Below are positions 48,780 to 58,702 of a stretch of 64,000 nucleotides of DNA, piece after piece. The DNA is from Chroococcidiopsis sp. CCMEE 29. Its GTDB lineage: Bacteria; Cyanobacteriota; Cyanobacteriia; Cyanobacteriales; Chroococcidiopsidaceae. The number at the start of each line of letters is the position of its first letter. Positions within the stretch are counted from its first letter, which is position 1. The stretch spans positions 1,291,001-1,355,000 of the forward strand of contig NZ_CP083761.1 in assembly GCF_023558375.1 (NCBI RefSeq), read 5' to 3'. The notes under the pieces are model-generated. The model was given only the letters and a program-made list of their open reading frames with translations, made no database searches and was not told the DNA's origin. A program made the translations under genes and the position numbers.

Positions 48780-48977
48780 AAGATGTGTAGATATATAATG
48801 TAGCATATCTAACGACTCCTAAGTTACATTAATCTTGACAGACGCGATCGCGTGCGCGTAGGCGAAGCTAGCTGTGATTCAGGAACCGATCGCTATCCTA
48901 AGTTTCGCTCGTTAGGTATCTTCTAGGAGTTCGCGAAAGCTTTATTCTACAGATGATACTGACATCGAAGCTAGAAG

Positions 48978-50330
48978 ATGCGCTTTGACAAAATATTAAT
49001 TGCTAACCGTGGGGAAATTGCCCTCCGAATTCTCCGCACCTGTGAAGAAATGGGAATTGCTACCGTTGCGGTTCACTCTACAGTTGACCGCGATGCTCTC
49101 CACGTTCAACTTGCTGATGAAACAGTTTGCATCGGCGAAGCTCCTAGTAGCAAAAGCTATCTAAATATCCCCAGGATTATTGCAGCTGCCTTAACTCGCA
49201 ACGCCACTGCCATCCACCCTGGCTATGGCTTTTTAGCCGAAAACGCCCGGTTTGCTGAAATCTGTGCTGCTCACGAGATTACGTTTATTGGGCCTTCCCC
49301 AGAAGCAATTCGGGCAATGGGGGATAAATCAACTGCCAAGGAAACCATGATCAGGGCTGGAGTACCCACTATACCCGGAAGTGATGGGTTGCTCAGAGAC
49401 GAAAAGGAAGCGCGGGCGATCGCTCGTAAAATTGGCTATCCTGTCATGATCAAAGCCACTGCCGGTGGCGGCGGACGGGGGATGCGGCTGGTGCGAGAGG
49501 ATGACGAACTTCTCAGGCTGTTTTTAGCTGCACAAGGCGAGGCTGAGGCAGCCTTTGGTAATCCTGGTCTTTATCTAGAGAAGTTTATCGAGCGCCCCCG
49601 CCATATTGAATTTCAAATTATGGCTGATAGCTATGGCAACGTCATTCATCTAGGCGAGCGCGACTGCTCAATTCAGCGTCGCCACCAGAAGCTCTTAGAA
49701 GAAGCGCCTAGCCCAGCTCTCACCCCAGAACTACGGGAAAAAATGGGTACAGCCGCCGTCATGGCTGCCAAGTCAATTAACTACGTGGGGGCAGGTACAG
49801 TCGAGTTTCTCCTCTCTCAAACCGGAGAGTTTTATTTCATGGAAATGAACACCCGAATTCAAGTTGAGCATCCTGTCACAGAAATGATCTCCGGACTTGA
49901 CTTAATTGCGGAACAAATCCGGGTAGCCGAAGGTGAAAAACTCCAACTAACTCAAGACGAGGTGATGCTTCGGGGACATGCGATCGAGTGCCGGATCAAC
50001 GCTGAAGACCCAAATCACGACTTTCGGCCTGCTCCCGGGCGGATTAGTGGCTTTCTACCGCCAGGGGGTCCGGGTGTGCGGATAGATTCCCACGTCTACA
50101 CCGATTATCAAATTCCTCCCTATTACGACTCCTTGATTGGCAAGTTAATTGTTTGGGGACCAGACCGCCCTACTGCAATTAACCGGATGAAACGGGCCTT
50201 GCGGGAGTTTGCGCTCACAGGCTTACCAACTACGATTGGCTTTCACCAAAAGATTCTGGAGACCCCAGAGTTTTTGCAGGGTGAAGTCTATACCAATTTT
50301 GTCGAGCAAGTGATGTCACCACGCAAGTGA
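48978..50330 (+). CDS. accC: Biotin carboxylase subunit of acetyl-CoA carboxylase
   Basis: 450 residues, full length. It carboxylates biotin on AccB in fatty-acid synthesis. Motifs are [21 protein letters not shown], the ATP-grasp loop [50 protein letters not shown] and [17 protein letters not shown]. The upstream 200 bp contain an extended HIP1 palindrome ACGCGATCGCGT (48842-48853). Confidence 0.97.
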   Translation: MRFDKILIANRGEIALRILRTCEEMGIATVAVHSTVDRDALHVQLADETVCIGEAPSSKSYLNIPRIIAAALTRNATAIHPGYGFLAENARFAEICAAHEITFIGPSPEAIRAMGDKSTAKETMIRAGVPTIPGSDGLLRDEKEARAIARKIGYPVMIKATAGGGGRGMRLVREDDELLRLFLAAQGEAEAAFGNPGLYLEKFIERPRHIEFQIMADSYGNVIHLGERDCSIQRRHQKLLEEAPSPALTPELREKMGTAAVMAAKSINYVGAGTVEFLLSQTGEFYFMEMNTRIQVEHPVTEMISGLDLIAEQIRVAEGEKLQLTQDEVMLRGHAIECRINAEDPNHDFRPAPGRISGFLPPGGPGVRIDSHVYTDYQIPPYYDSLIGKLIVWGPDRPTAINRMKRALREFALTGLPTTIGFHQKILETPEFLQGEVYTNFVEQVMSPRK

Positions 50331-50350
50331 GGAGTGAGCACCCTTTCCCC

Positions 50351-50635
50351 TTACGAAAGCATGGTCAGCAGTCCTTGCTGACCTATCAGAATTTCCCGCA
50401 ATAGACTGAAAATGCCGACCCAAAGGATCGGTGTGATGTCTACCCCACCTATCGGTGGTACTAGCTTTCGCAACGGCACTAAAAAGGGTTCGGTAGGCCA
50501 AGCAACTAAATTAAAGGGAAAGCGGTTGAGATCGACTTGCGGATACCAGGTAAGTACGATTCGGAAAATAAACAACAATATCATCAGTCCCAAGAAGGGA
50601 GCCAAAATCCAACTAGCAAGGGTAACAGTAGTCAT
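50351..50635 (-). CDS. ycf19: YggT-family membrane protein (Ycf19)
   Basis: 94 residues with two hydrophobic helices (about 8-28 and 66-86) around the conserved stretch LTWYPQVDLNRFPFNLVAWPTEPFLVPLRKLVPP, the YggT/Ycf19 signature. It is conserved in cyanobacteria and plastids and is linked to membrane or chloroplast nucleoid organisation. It is convergent with accC. Confidence 0.88.
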   Translation of the reverse strand: MTTVTLASWILAPFLGLMILLFIFRIVLTWYPQVDLNRFPFNLVAWPTEPFLVPLRKLVPPIGGVDITPILWVGIFSLLREILIGQQGLLTMLS

Positions 50636-51289
50636 GAATTGTCGCTAAAAGGAAAAACATCTGGGATTAAAGTTTGGGGTTCAATCCCTGCTGCGCTTTG
50701 CAATTAACTCTGGGCAACTATATTGATTCTGCCAGTGACATACTCCTGCCACCAAAGCTTGTCTTTGGTGCAGGCTTCTCAGCCAATCCAGCTACTGCTT
50801 CGGAGGCGCTGAGCTTTGTTCGGCGACACGGAATGCCCTACCGCCCCGCATCAAATTTCTTACCCCTGTACCCTACAAGTTTTACTGCCTGGGATGATGC
50901 TGGCTTATTCGCGCTACCAGACAAACCAATGGGAACTTGTATTACTTCAAGGATGTGCCTACTTCATTCCAGACTATGCAACGGAGTCGCTTGTCACTGG
51001 TCGCAATGCCAGAGAGCAGAGGCTTATCAGACATTCTGCGGGCGAAGCGCACCATGTATATAATATCACGTTAATTGTTGGTATCCAAGCTCCTGCCCGC
51101 GATTCATCGTCACACCAAACTTTATAACTACTGGAACCGTTCCCCATGACTCACCACCGAGTTGAATCAATCAGGAGTAAGCACAAAATTAAATCCCTAT
51201 TGCCAATCTAAAGTTCAAGAGCCAAAATCATCTTGGTTGAGAGTTTCCCTTTGACCTAAGTGTGTTTATGACAATCTTCATAGTTTAGG
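50636..51289. other. 654-bp region without an intact gene, holding a cryptic IS200/IS605-type element
   Basis: It begins with a right-end-like sequence (50738-50787). The remaining plus-strand frames (two overlapping ORFs of about 100-130 codons) have no recognisable protein features. A minus-strand frame with VRFARRMSDKPLLSG is short and broken. It is probably a deleted transposable element followed by the scpA promoter. Confidence 0.45.
50738..50787. repeat. IS200/IS605-type right end, third copy
   Basis: GTGACATACTCC is followed by the hairpin TGC-CACCAAAG-CTTGT-CTTTGGTG-CA, then GGCTTCTCAGCC. It has the same layout as 3642 and 5777. No tnpB or tnpA is intact nearby. Confidence 0.55.
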
Positions 51290-52180
51290 ATGGACGCTGC
51301 CAAAATTTTTGAAGGAATAGCGCTCTTAATTGATCTGGCACAACGAGGAGAAATTGATCCTTGGGATGTTCAGGTGATTGAGGTGATTGATCGCTACTTG
51401 AGCAAAATTATTACAGCCGAGGTAACACCGGGAGCATATGAAGCGGATTTATCTCAATCCGGTCAAGCTTTTTTGTCGGCATCGATGCTGGTGTTATTCA
51501 AAGCCAACACCTTGATCGAGCTTGAATCACCGGACACTGAACTAGACTCATCAGAAGATGATTTTCTGCTAGAGGGTGAAGACGGGGTAGGAACTAGGCT
51601 GCGGCTGCCTCTAGAGCAGCAGTTAAGCCGTCGTCCAGCCGCTTTGCCGCCCCAAAAACGCCGGGTAACACTCAAGGAGTTGATAGATCAGCTGCAGTTA
51701 ATCGCCACCCAGCTACAACTTTCTGAAGAAGCGATGGCGCTTTCCGGCAAAACTCCACGCACTCGTCGCCTAGATTCACGCTCTCGCGCTCAAGCCGCTC
51801 GTGCGACGCTAGAGTTGGCGCATCAGGAAAATCTGACCGAAGTTGCTGGGGAACTGGAGCAATTTTTCAATCGTCACTCGCACCATATTTTGGCTCAGGA
51901 ACAGGATTGGCTGAACCTGGATCAGCTGGTAGAGTTATGGACTTATACAAAGCAGGCAGCAGCAATGCCATCTTCTATCCAGTACCGCAATCAAATTGAC
52001 GGGCAGAAACATCCTGAACTGTCTTCGCCTCAACTGCCAGCACAACGGCACGAGCGAGTCAGTGTTTTCTGGGCGTTGCTACTGCTATCGGCTCAATCCA
52101 AAGTAGAGTTATCCCAAGAGGAGTTTTACCAAGACATTAAGATTCGGGCGCTCTTAAACTCAGCGCTGAGTGAGGGCTAA
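51290..52180 (+). CDS. scpA: Segregation and condensation protein ScpA
   Basis: 296 residues. The kleisin subunit of the SMC-ScpA-ScpB condensin complex. The N-terminal part has FEGIALLIDLAQRGEIDPWDVQVIEVIDRYL, and the middle has FLSASMLVLFKANTL. The C-terminal winged-helix region has VSVFWALLLLSAQSKVELSQEEFYQDIKI. An acidic and Arg-rich linker lies at about 85-125. It is slightly longer than many bacterial ScpA proteins. Confidence 0.92.
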   Translation: MDAAKIFEGIALLIDLAQRGEIDPWDVQVIEVIDRYLSKIITAEVTPGAYEADLSQSGQAFLSASMLVLFKANTLIELESPDTELDSSEDDFLLEGEDGVGTRLRLPLEQQLSRRPAALPPQKRRVTLKELIDQLQLIATQLQLSEEAMALSGKTPRTRRLDSRSRAQAARATLELAHQENLTEVAGELEQFFNRHSHHILAQEQDWLNLDQLVELWTYTKQAAAMPSSIQYRNQIDGQKHPELSSPQLPAQRHERVSVFWALLLLSAQSKVELSQEEFYQDIKIRALLNSALSEG

Positions 52181-52422
52181 TGCTAACGCTACTGCAAAGG
52201 CATTCTCTTGTAAAGTATGGTTAAGCGTCTGCTCTTAGCTATTCACTCCTGTAATGCCTGATTCAATTGGCTAGGGTTCTTGTCCAAAAAATTGCTAGAG
52301 TTTCACAAACCGGCAATTTATTCAGTGTCCGTAGTTTTGATGATGACTCAAAGATAGAATTGACCGATGATTAGGTATTACATAACTCATTTAAAGTTGC
52401 CTGAGGTGAGGAGTAAATTTTT

Positions 52423-53589
52423 ATGAAAGCCATGATTCTGGCAGCTGGTAAGGGTACTCGCGTTCGTCCTATTACCTATACAATTCCTAAGCCGCTGATT
52501 CCCATCCTGCAAAAACCAGTGATGGAATTTCTTCTAGAACTGCTACGCCAGCATGGTTTTGACCAAATTATGGTCAATGTTAGCCACCTAGCTAATGAAA
52601 TTGAAAACTATTTCCGCGACGGGCAGCGTTTTGGAGTGCAGATTGCTTATTCCTTCGAGGGGCGGATTGTGGATGGCGCTCTCGTCGGGGAAGCAATTGG
52701 TTCTGCTGGCGGGATGCGAAAGATCCAGGACTTTTCACCTTTTTTTGACGATACCTTTGTGGTGTTGTGCGGTGATGCTTTGATTGACCTGGATTTAACA
52801 GCGGCGGTGAAGTGGCATAAAGCCAAAGGGGCGATCGCAACCGTAATTATGAAATCGGTTCCTCGTGAGGAAGTTTCCAGCTATGGCATTGTCGTAACTG
52901 ATGAGTTAGGTCGCGTCAAAGCATTTCAGGAAAAGCCTAAGGTTGAAGAAGCTCTTAGCACTAATATCAGCACTGGGATTTATATTTTCGAGCCAGAGGT
53001 GTTGAATTATATCCCTTCTGGTCAACAATATGACATCGGCAGCCAGCTGTTTCCCAAGCTGGTAGAAATGAATGCGCCTTTTTACGGGCTGGTAATGGAC
53101 TTTGAATGGGTAGATATTGGCAAAGTCCCAGACTATTGGCAGGCGATTCGCAGTGTGTTGTTGGGCGAAATTAAAAATGTTGATATTCCAGGGCATGAAG
53201 TTGCTCCTGGTATTTACACTGGGCTGAATGTGGCTGTGAACTGGGACAAGGTAGATATCAAAGGTCCAGTTTACATTGGCGGCATGACTCGGATTGAGGA
53301 CGGTGCCAAAATCGTCGGACCCACCATGATTGGTCCTAATTGTTGGATTTGTGGCGGTGCTACGGTCGATAACAGTGTCATATTTGAGTACTCTCGCCTG
53401 GGACCGGGAGTACGTCTGGTTGACAAGCTGGTGTTTGGGCGTTACTGCGTGGATAAGACCGGCGCATCGATTGACGTCCAAGCAGCTGCCTTAGACTGGC
53501 TGATTACCGATACCAGACAGGTACTACCATCCCAACCAGCAATAGAGCGGCAAGCGATCGCTGAATTATTAGGCATAGAAGCAAGTTAG
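52423..53589 (+). CDS. Sugar-phosphate nucleotidyltransferase (GDP-mannose pyrophosphorylase type)
   Basis: 388 residues. The N-terminal nucleotidyltransferase domain (about 1-235) has MILAAGKGTRVRPITYTIPKPLIPI, VLCGDALIDLDL and FQEKPKVEEALSTNISTGIYIF. A left-handed beta-helix (about 260-360) of hexapeptide repeats has GPVYIGGMTRIEDGAKIVGPT and IFEYSRLGPGV. It makes an NDP-sugar for surface polysaccharides. The sugar (mannose or glucose) is uncertain. A good AGGTGAGGAG leader precedes the ATG. Confidence 0.9.
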   Translation: MKAMILAAGKGTRVRPITYTIPKPLIPILQKPVMEFLLELLRQHGFDQIMVNVSHLANEIENYFRDGQRFGVQIAYSFEGRIVDGALVGEAIGSAGGMRKIQDFSPFFDDTFVVLCGDALIDLDLTAAVKWHKAKGAIATVIMKSVPREEVSSYGIVVTDELGRVKAFQEKPKVEEALSTNISTGIYIFEPEVLNYIPSGQQYDIGSQLFPKLVEMNAPFYGLVMDFEWVDIGKVPDYWQAIRSVLLGEIKNVDIPGHEVAPGIYTGLNVAVNWDKVDIKGPVYIGGMTRIEDGAKIVGPTMIGPNCWICGGATVDNSVIFEYSRLGPGVRLVDKLVFGRYCVDKTGASIDVQAAALDWLITDTRQVLPSQPAIERQAIAELLGIEAS

Positions 53590-53680
53590 GGTGAGTTGCT
53601 TCGCTCCAGTTTTGAGTTCTAAGTTTTGAATTTTGAATTAAACAAACCTCTTTAACTTAAGAACTCAAAACTATTCCTAC

Positions 53681-55690
53681 TCATGAAGACAGATAAGTGT
53701 ACCGGCTCAAACTCTGCTCATAGGTTTGCAGCAATCGCTGGGCTTCCTGAATAGTAATGCGTTTATCTTGTAAGGCTTGCTCGGAACGCTGACGGATACT
53801 TTCAACCAGATCTTCAGAGTCGTACTGCACATAGCCCACAACTTCGGTCATTGTGTCACCCTTGACAACGTGCTCAATCTGGTAGCCTTTGGGTGTCAGA
53901 TGGATGTGTACAGCGTTAGTGTCGCCAAATAAATTGTGCAGGTTGCCCATAATTTCCTGGTATGCTCCATTGAGAAACATTCCTAGATAGTATGGTTCTC
54001 CTGGTTTGAAGGAATGCAGCTCTAAAACAGACTTCACATCCCGCAAGTCAATAAATCGGTCGATTTTGCCATCACTATCGCAAGTGAGATCTGCTAGAAT
54101 TCCCCGCCGCGTCGGTTCTTCATCAAGCCGGTGAATCGGCATGATCGGAAACAACTGGTCAATTGCCCAACAGTCTGGCGCAGATTGGAAAACAGACATA
54201 TTAACGTAGTAGATGGAAGCCATGATTTTTTCTAGGTCTTCCAGTTCATCCGGGACGTACTCTTGCTGCTTAGTTAAACCCAAAATTTTCTCACAACAAG
54301 CCCAGTAGATGCGCTCGACTCTAGCTCTTTCCGTGAGGCGCAAAATTCCTAAATTAAACCGACTGATAGCTTCGTCTTTGAACTGAACAGCGTCGTGGTA
54401 AGCCTCCTGGTAATTCTCTAAGTTGATCGATTGGTAAGTTTCCCACAAGTGGTGAATAATCGGCGGTTCTCCTTCTTGAGGTGGTTCAGGCGAACCGGAA
54501 GGGACATCAGAGGTGCTAAGGACATCAAAAATCAGCACCGATTGATGGGAAGCGATCGCTCTTCCACTCTCACTGATCAATGTCGGTACGGGGAGCTGGC
54601 GCTCGGCACAGGCGTACTTCAACTCTGCCACGATGTCGTTAGCGTAGTTTTGCATGTTGTAATTTTTCGAGGCATAGAAGTTGGTTTGAGAGCCGTCGTA
54701 GTCAACTCCTAAGCCACCACCAACATCGAGGTATTTCATGCTGGCTCCCAGCTGGGCTAATTCTACGTAAATCTTACTGGCTTCCTGAATAGCGTCTTTG
54801 ATTACATTAATTGCAGAAATTTGAGAGCCAACGTGGAAGTGCAACAGCTGCAACGAATCCATCAGGTTGGCTTCCCTTAACTGGTTAACTGTCTGGATAA
54901 TTTCTGGAATAGTGAGACCAAATTTAGCGCGATCGCCGCTAGAGGTTCCCCAACGTCCCATTCCTTGGGTACTCAGCTTTGCCCTTACCCCTAAAATCGG
55001 CTGAATTCCCAACTGACGGTTGGCATTAATTACCAGTTCCACTTCTTCAATCTGTTCCAGCACAATAATCGGTGTATGCCCTAGTCGCTGGGCTAACATC
55101 GCTGTTTCAATATATTCCCGATCTTTGTAGCCATTGCAGATTAATAGCGCTCCAGGTGTATCTAACATTGCCAAAGCAATCAACAATTCTGGCTTTGAAC
55201 CAGCTTCTAAGCCAAATTGATGAGGTTTGCCAAATCGCACCAAATCCTCGATCAGGTGCTTTTGCTGGTTGCACTTCACAGGAAACACACCTCGGTAAAC
55301 TCCGGGATAGTTGTACCGGGCGATCGCTTTAGCAAAACAGGCATTCAACCGCTCAATTCGGTCTTCCAAAATATCAGAAAAGCGAATTAGTAAGGGGAGT
55401 CCCAGGTTACGTTGCTTTAGAGCGTTGACTAGTTCAAATAGATCTAATGAACCACCGCGATCGCCCTTGGGGGAAACCGTGATGTGACCAGCAGCATTAA
55501 TCGAAAAATAAGGCTCACCCCAGCCTTGAATGCGATAAAGCGCTTCGCTCTCCTCGATGTTCCATGAGGGTTGCAAGTTTGTTCTGGCAAGCGCTACTGA
55601 GCTTTTGTTGTTCTTATCTAGCTCAGCTATTTGTTCATTGTTTGCTGCATTCTCAACCTTCGCTAAAGTCTCGGTTAAGTCAACACCCAT
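53681..55690 (-). CDS. speA: Biosynthetic arginine decarboxylase
   Basis: 669 residues, PLP enzyme of the alanine-racemase fold. It converts arginine to agmatine for polyamine synthesis. PLP lysine region is FPVKCNQQKHLIEDLVRFG. LLICNGYKDREYIETAML, HFHVGSQISAINVIKDA, YLDVGGGLGVDYDG and the C-terminal LPGEL-like CDSDGKIDRFIDL, LGMFLNGAYQEIMGNLHNLFGDTNAVH are all present. Length and order fit cyanobacterial SpeA. Confidence 0.97.
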   Translation of the reverse strand: MGVDLTETLAKVENAANNEQIAELDKNNKSSVALARTNLQPSWNIEESEALYRIQGWGEPYFSINAAGHITVSPKGDRGGSLDLFELVNALKQRNLGLPLLIRFSDILEDRIERLNACFAKAIARYNYPGVYRGVFPVKCNQQKHLIEDLVRFGKPHQFGLEAGSKPELLIALAMLDTPGALLICNGYKDREYIETAMLAQRLGHTPIIVLEQIEEVELVINANRQLGIQPILGVRAKLSTQGMGRWGTSSGDRAKFGLTIPEIIQTVNQLREANLMDSLQLLHFHVGSQISAINVIKDAIQEASKIYVELAQLGASMKYLDVGGGLGVDYDGSQTNFYASKNYNMQNYANDIVAELKYACAERQLPVPTLISESGRAIASHQSVLIFDVLSTSDVPSGSPEPPQEGEPPIIHHLWETYQSINLENYQEAYHDAVQFKDEAISRFNLGILRLTERARVERIYWACCEKILGLTKQQEYVPDELEDLEKIMASIYYVNMSVFQSAPDCWAIDQLFPIMPIHRLDEEPTRRGILADLTCDSDGKIDRFIDLRDVKSVLELHSFKPGEPYYLGMFLNGAYQEIMGNLHNLFGDTNAVHIHLTPKGYQIEHVVKGDTMTEVVGYVQYDSEDLVESIRQRSEQALQDKRITIQEAQRLLQTYEQSLSRYTYLSS

Positions 55691-55836
55691 TTCTTCCTGA
55701 CCTCTATTCTCCCACGAATAGCCAGTTTAACTCATCTATTTTCTAAGCGACTCTGAGCTAAGGGATACTTTCTGGGCTACTCTGTAAAAGTCAGGCGCTG
55801 CAGCGCAATCAGTAGTTTGAAGTTTGGGAGATAGTT

Positions 55837-56286
55837 TTGGAACGCACATTCTTAGCAATCAAGCCGGATGGTGTACAGCGGGGACTGGTGGGCGAAATTA
55901 TCCGTCGCTTTGAAGCTAAAGGCTTTACCCTTGTTGGTTTGAAGTTCATGCAAGTAAGCCGCGATCTGGCACAGCAGCATTACGATGTTCACCGGGAAAG
56001 GCCGTTTTTTGCTGGGCTAGTAGATTTCATTACTTCTGGTCCAGTTGTAGCAATGGTATGGGAAGGAGAAGGTGTTGTGGCAGCAGCCAGGAAAATGATT
56101 GGTGCTACTAACCCCCTAACAGCAGAACCAGGAACGCTAAGGGGCGATTTTGGGGTTAACATTGGACGCAACATCATCCACGGTTCAGATGCCATTGAAA
56201 CTGCCCAGCGTGAAATTGACCTTTGGTTCAAGCAAGAAGAATTAGTCGACTGGCAACCCAGCCTTGCTGCTTGGATTCGGGAATAA
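55837..56286 (+). CDS. ndk: Nucleoside diphosphate kinase
   Basis: 149 residues. It balances nucleoside triphosphates through a phospho-His intermediate. [70 protein letters not shown] (active His in NIIHGSD) are all intact. The start is a TTG at 55837 with GGGAG upstream. The family N-terminus [12 protein letters not shown] begins exactly there. Confidence 0.97.
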   Translation: MERTFLAIKPDGVQRGLVGEIIRRFEAKGFTLVGLKFMQVSRDLAQQHYDVHRERPFFAGLVDFITSGPVVAMVWEGEGVVAAARKMIGATNPLTAEPGTLRGDFGVNIGRNIIHGSDAIETAQREIDLWFKQEELVDWQPSLAAWIRE

Positions 56287-56351
56287 ATTAGGGGCGAGGA
56301 AGAGGACACGGGGACGGGGTGACGCGGTGACGCGGTGACTTAGAGGAATTT

Positions 56352-56383
56352 CTCCCCCTGCTCCCCCTGCCTCCCCTGCTCTC
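56352..56383. repeat. G-rich 9-bp-based repeat, intergenic copy
   Basis: CTCCCCCTGCTCCCCCTGCC and further units between ndk and terC. A GACGCGGTGACGCGGTGAC tract precedes it (56319-56339). Confidence 0.65.
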
Positions 56384-56392
56384 TTCTGATCC

Positions 56393-57130
56393 CTACTTCG
56401 ACACTTCACTTTTTTCAGGTTCTTCAACTGTTTCAGGTTTTTCAATGGTTGAAGTTGTGAGAGTTCGCTGAGAAAATCCCCAGAGGAAGAGGAGGGCGAT
56501 CGCGCTGATCATTAACCACTCTGGTGGCACCAATTGGTCGTCTATTACTCGTAGCAGCAATCGTAAGCCTACGAGTGCCACTGTAAGATAGCCGGCATCC
56601 TCCAAGTGGACAAATTCATCTAGCCAACGGATAAATAACCCAGCCATGAACCGGAGCGTAATTATGCCAATTGTGGCACCCGTTAGCACTAGCCAAGTTT
56701 CTTGAGAAACGGCGATCGCTGTCGTGACGCTATCGAGGGAAAATGCCAGATCTGTCAGCGCAATTAAGGGAATTGCTTGCAAAAGTGTTTCAAACCGTGG
56801 ACCATGATGCTCATGCTCCGGGTCATCATTTGAAGTAAAGTATTGGAATACAAGCCATAGTAGGTAAGCGGCTCCCAGTAGCTCAAACTGCCAAAAATTA
56901 GTTATCCAAGTAGCCGTTAGAATTAGGCTGATTCGTAACACATAAGCAACAACTAAGCCGAAGTTGAGTGCTTGACGCTGGAGCTTAGGGTCTTCTAGTC
57001 CTTGAGAAAGGGCAGCCAGGGCGATCGCATTGTCAGCAGATAGCACTGCCTCTAAAAAGATCAGGATGATGAGAACCAGGGTGGCTTCAAGCCCTCCATT
57101 CAACGGAGAATTTAGAATTTCGTCTAGCAT
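56393..57130 (-). CDS. TerC-family integral membrane protein
   Basis: 245 residues, seven to eight hydrophobic segments. Family pattern: LVLIILIFLEAVLSADNAIALAALSQGL near the N-terminus, acidic residue inside a helix, and PLIALTDLAFSLDSVTTAIAVSQ in the middle with the second acidic pair. TerC proteins are linked to tellurite resistance and manganese export in bacteria and to thylakoid formation in plants. The C-terminus is a Glu/Pro-rich tail (IEKPETVEEPEKSE). Confidence 0.88.
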   Translation of the reverse strand: MLDEILNSPLNGGLEATLVLIILIFLEAVLSADNAIALAALSQGLEDPKLQRQALNFGLVVAYVLRISLILTATWITNFWQFELLGAAYLLWLVFQYFTSNDDPEHEHHGPRFETLLQAIPLIALTDLAFSLDSVTTAIAVSQETWLVLTGATIGIITLRFMAGLFIRWLDEFVHLEDAGYLTVALVGLRLLLRVIDDQLVPPEWLMISAIALLFLWGFSQRTLTTSTIEKPETVEEPEKSEVSK

Positions 57131-57355
57131 TAACGGTTTTCAGAACCTGATACTGAAAAGCAAAGCAACAAGGGGCAAATCAATTTAAAAATCGCAATGA
57201 TTGCCACATTAATCCAGCTTAACCCTTGAGCAGTTAATGAGGGAACGGCAGGGGAAAGAAATCTTCCATCCGTCTCTTCAACTGAGCGCAGCTTGGTATG
57301 ATTTTGTATCCTGGTACAAATAAAGATATCTGGCACCTCTACATCACCTTGGAGG

Positions 57356-58186
57356 TTGACTGTGACTAGCCCGAAGTTTCATCTACCTCCCCAATCTGAT
57401 CCTCCGCTTTCGCCACGGCTGACATTGCCGACAATGTACGATCTGCCCAGCGAAGATCCAGAGGGACCTGGTTTGCCTGATGAGTTTCACATCTATCAGC
57501 CCCAGCTACTGCGAGAAACCTTTCAGTCTCCCCAGTGGCAACCAGATTTAGTGTTCAGTGCAACTGACCTCAACCTGTACTACGATCTCAGTCATCCCAA
57601 TTGGTATAAACGCCCCGATTGGTTTGGCATTGTAGGTGTTTCTCGGCTATATGAGGGACGCGATCTCCGTTTAAGTTATGTGATTTGGCAAGAGCAGCTT
57701 AGCCCCTTTGTTGTGGTGGAGTTACTTTCCCCAGGTACCGAAGCAGAGGATTTGGGTGAGACAGTGCGCTCGTCTGGGAATCCGCCTACCAAATGGCAAG
57801 TCTACGAACGGATTCTGCGAGTTCTTTATTATATTGTCTTTAGCCGCTACACCGATCAGCTCCAGATTTTTCGCCTGATTGGTGGTCATTACGAAGCGGC
57901 ACAGGTGACTGAAGCAGGTTTGGCTATTCCTGAGCTAGAGCTAACTTTAGGCTTGTGGCGGGGTAATTATCAAAATATTGACCGTTTGTGGTTACGCTGG
58001 CTGACAATAGAAGGGAATTTGATTTTAACTCCCAGCGAACAAGCTTTAGCAGCCCAACAGCAAGCTACGGAAGTAGAGCAGCAATTAGCAGTAGCCCAGC
58101 AGCAAGCTAGGGAAGCTGAACAACGAGCAGAAAGACTGGCTGCACGACTGCGGGAATTGGGGGTTGAGCCAGATCAGTTGGTGTAG
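57356..58186 (+). CDS. Uma2-family (DUF820) putative restriction-endonuclease-fold protein
   Basis: 276 residues. The PD-(D/E)xK-like Uma2 core (about 30-200) has DLVFSATDLNLYYDLSHPNWYKRPDWFGIVGVSR and VVELLSPGTEAEDLGE, then KWQVYERILRVLYYIVF. A Gln/Ala/Glu-rich coiled coil (about 222-265, LAAQQQATEVEQQLAVAQQQ) closes the protein. Uma2 proteins are very abundant in cyanobacteria and their role is unsettled. The start is TTG 57356 or GTG 57362; AGG lies just upstream. Confidence 0.85.
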   Translation: MTVTSPKFHLPPQSDPPLSPRLTLPTMYDLPSEDPEGPGLPDEFHIYQPQLLRETFQSPQWQPDLVFSATDLNLYYDLSHPNWYKRPDWFGIVGVSRLYEGRDLRLSYVIWQEQLSPFVVVELLSPGTEAEDLGETVRSSGNPPTKWQVYERILRVLYYIVFSRYTDQLQIFRLIGGHYEAAQVTEAGLAIPELELTLGLWRGNYQNIDRLWLRWLTIEGNLILTPSEQALAAQQQATEVEQQLAVAQQQAREAEQRAERLAARLRELGVEPDQLV

Positions 58187-58278
58187 AGGCGGTGATGAAT
58201 CCAGCCAATCGCATTAACGGCGCAAGAGTCAAAAATTTAACTAATATCAAATCCGGTTAATTGCCCATAATTTAGTAG

Positions 58279-58337
58279 CCCTCACCCCGCCTTCGGCACC
58301 CCTCTCCCAAGCTTGGGAGAGGGGCAGGGGGTGAGGG
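58279..58337. repeat. Large hairpin interspersed repeat (CCCTCACCCC...GGGGTGAGGG)
   Basis: Outer arms CCCTCACCCC and GGGGTGAGGG enclose an inner arm pair CCCCTCTCCCAAGC/GCTTGGGAGAGGGG. It is nearly fully self-complementary. It lies just past the truncated 70-residue gene and may have been involved in its truncation. Confidence 0.75.
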
Positions 58338-58355
58338 AGAGATATTACGGTCATT

Positions 58356-58568
58356 TCAGCGGACATGATACAACCCTTCGGAAACTTTTTGCTCTGCTAG
58401 ATAGCGCCGAAAGTCGTTCCTAATTCCTAATAGATCCTGTTGTTCAAATTCAGTTAGAGGTTCTAGAGTTAAAAAGTCTGTGAATGAGCCATCTAACTGC
58501 TCTTTCAGGTTCAAAAGCCGATGAACGTCGTTTAAAGATAAGCTGCTAGCTTCTACAGTAAGTGGCAT
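58356..58568 (-). pseudogene. Short gene, probably a truncated cyanobacterial protein of unknown function
   Basis: 70 residues: MPLTVEASSLSLNDVHRLLNLKE, FTDFLTLEPLTEFEQQDLLGIRNDF, then a stop after VSEGLYHVR. I recall longer cyanobacterial proteins that begin like this and continue past VSEGL, so this looks like an N-terminal fragment. It could also be a genuine small protein. Confidence 0.45.
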
Positions 58569-58702
58569 GGTTCCAAGCTTTGTGGTGGCTGACTACAATT
58601 ATCAAACGCGGGCATCGCCCATCTTAATGAAAATCAAAACAATTTCAGGCGAATCTACGTTCAGAATGGTTTTCAGTAACGATGCCGAATCCAGCAAAAA
58701 AT

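Noticed and set aside
48840-48860. ACGCGATCGCGT palindrome as an operator for accC
   Set aside because: It is an extended HIP1 octamer. HIP1 is scattered through the whole window in and between genes, so no specific role can be claimed.
50674-51127. Two overlapping plus-strand open frames (129 and 103 codons) after ycf19
   Set aside because: The composition looks non-coding, the frames overlap each other, and they start within an IS200/IS605-type end. They are treated as remnant sequence.
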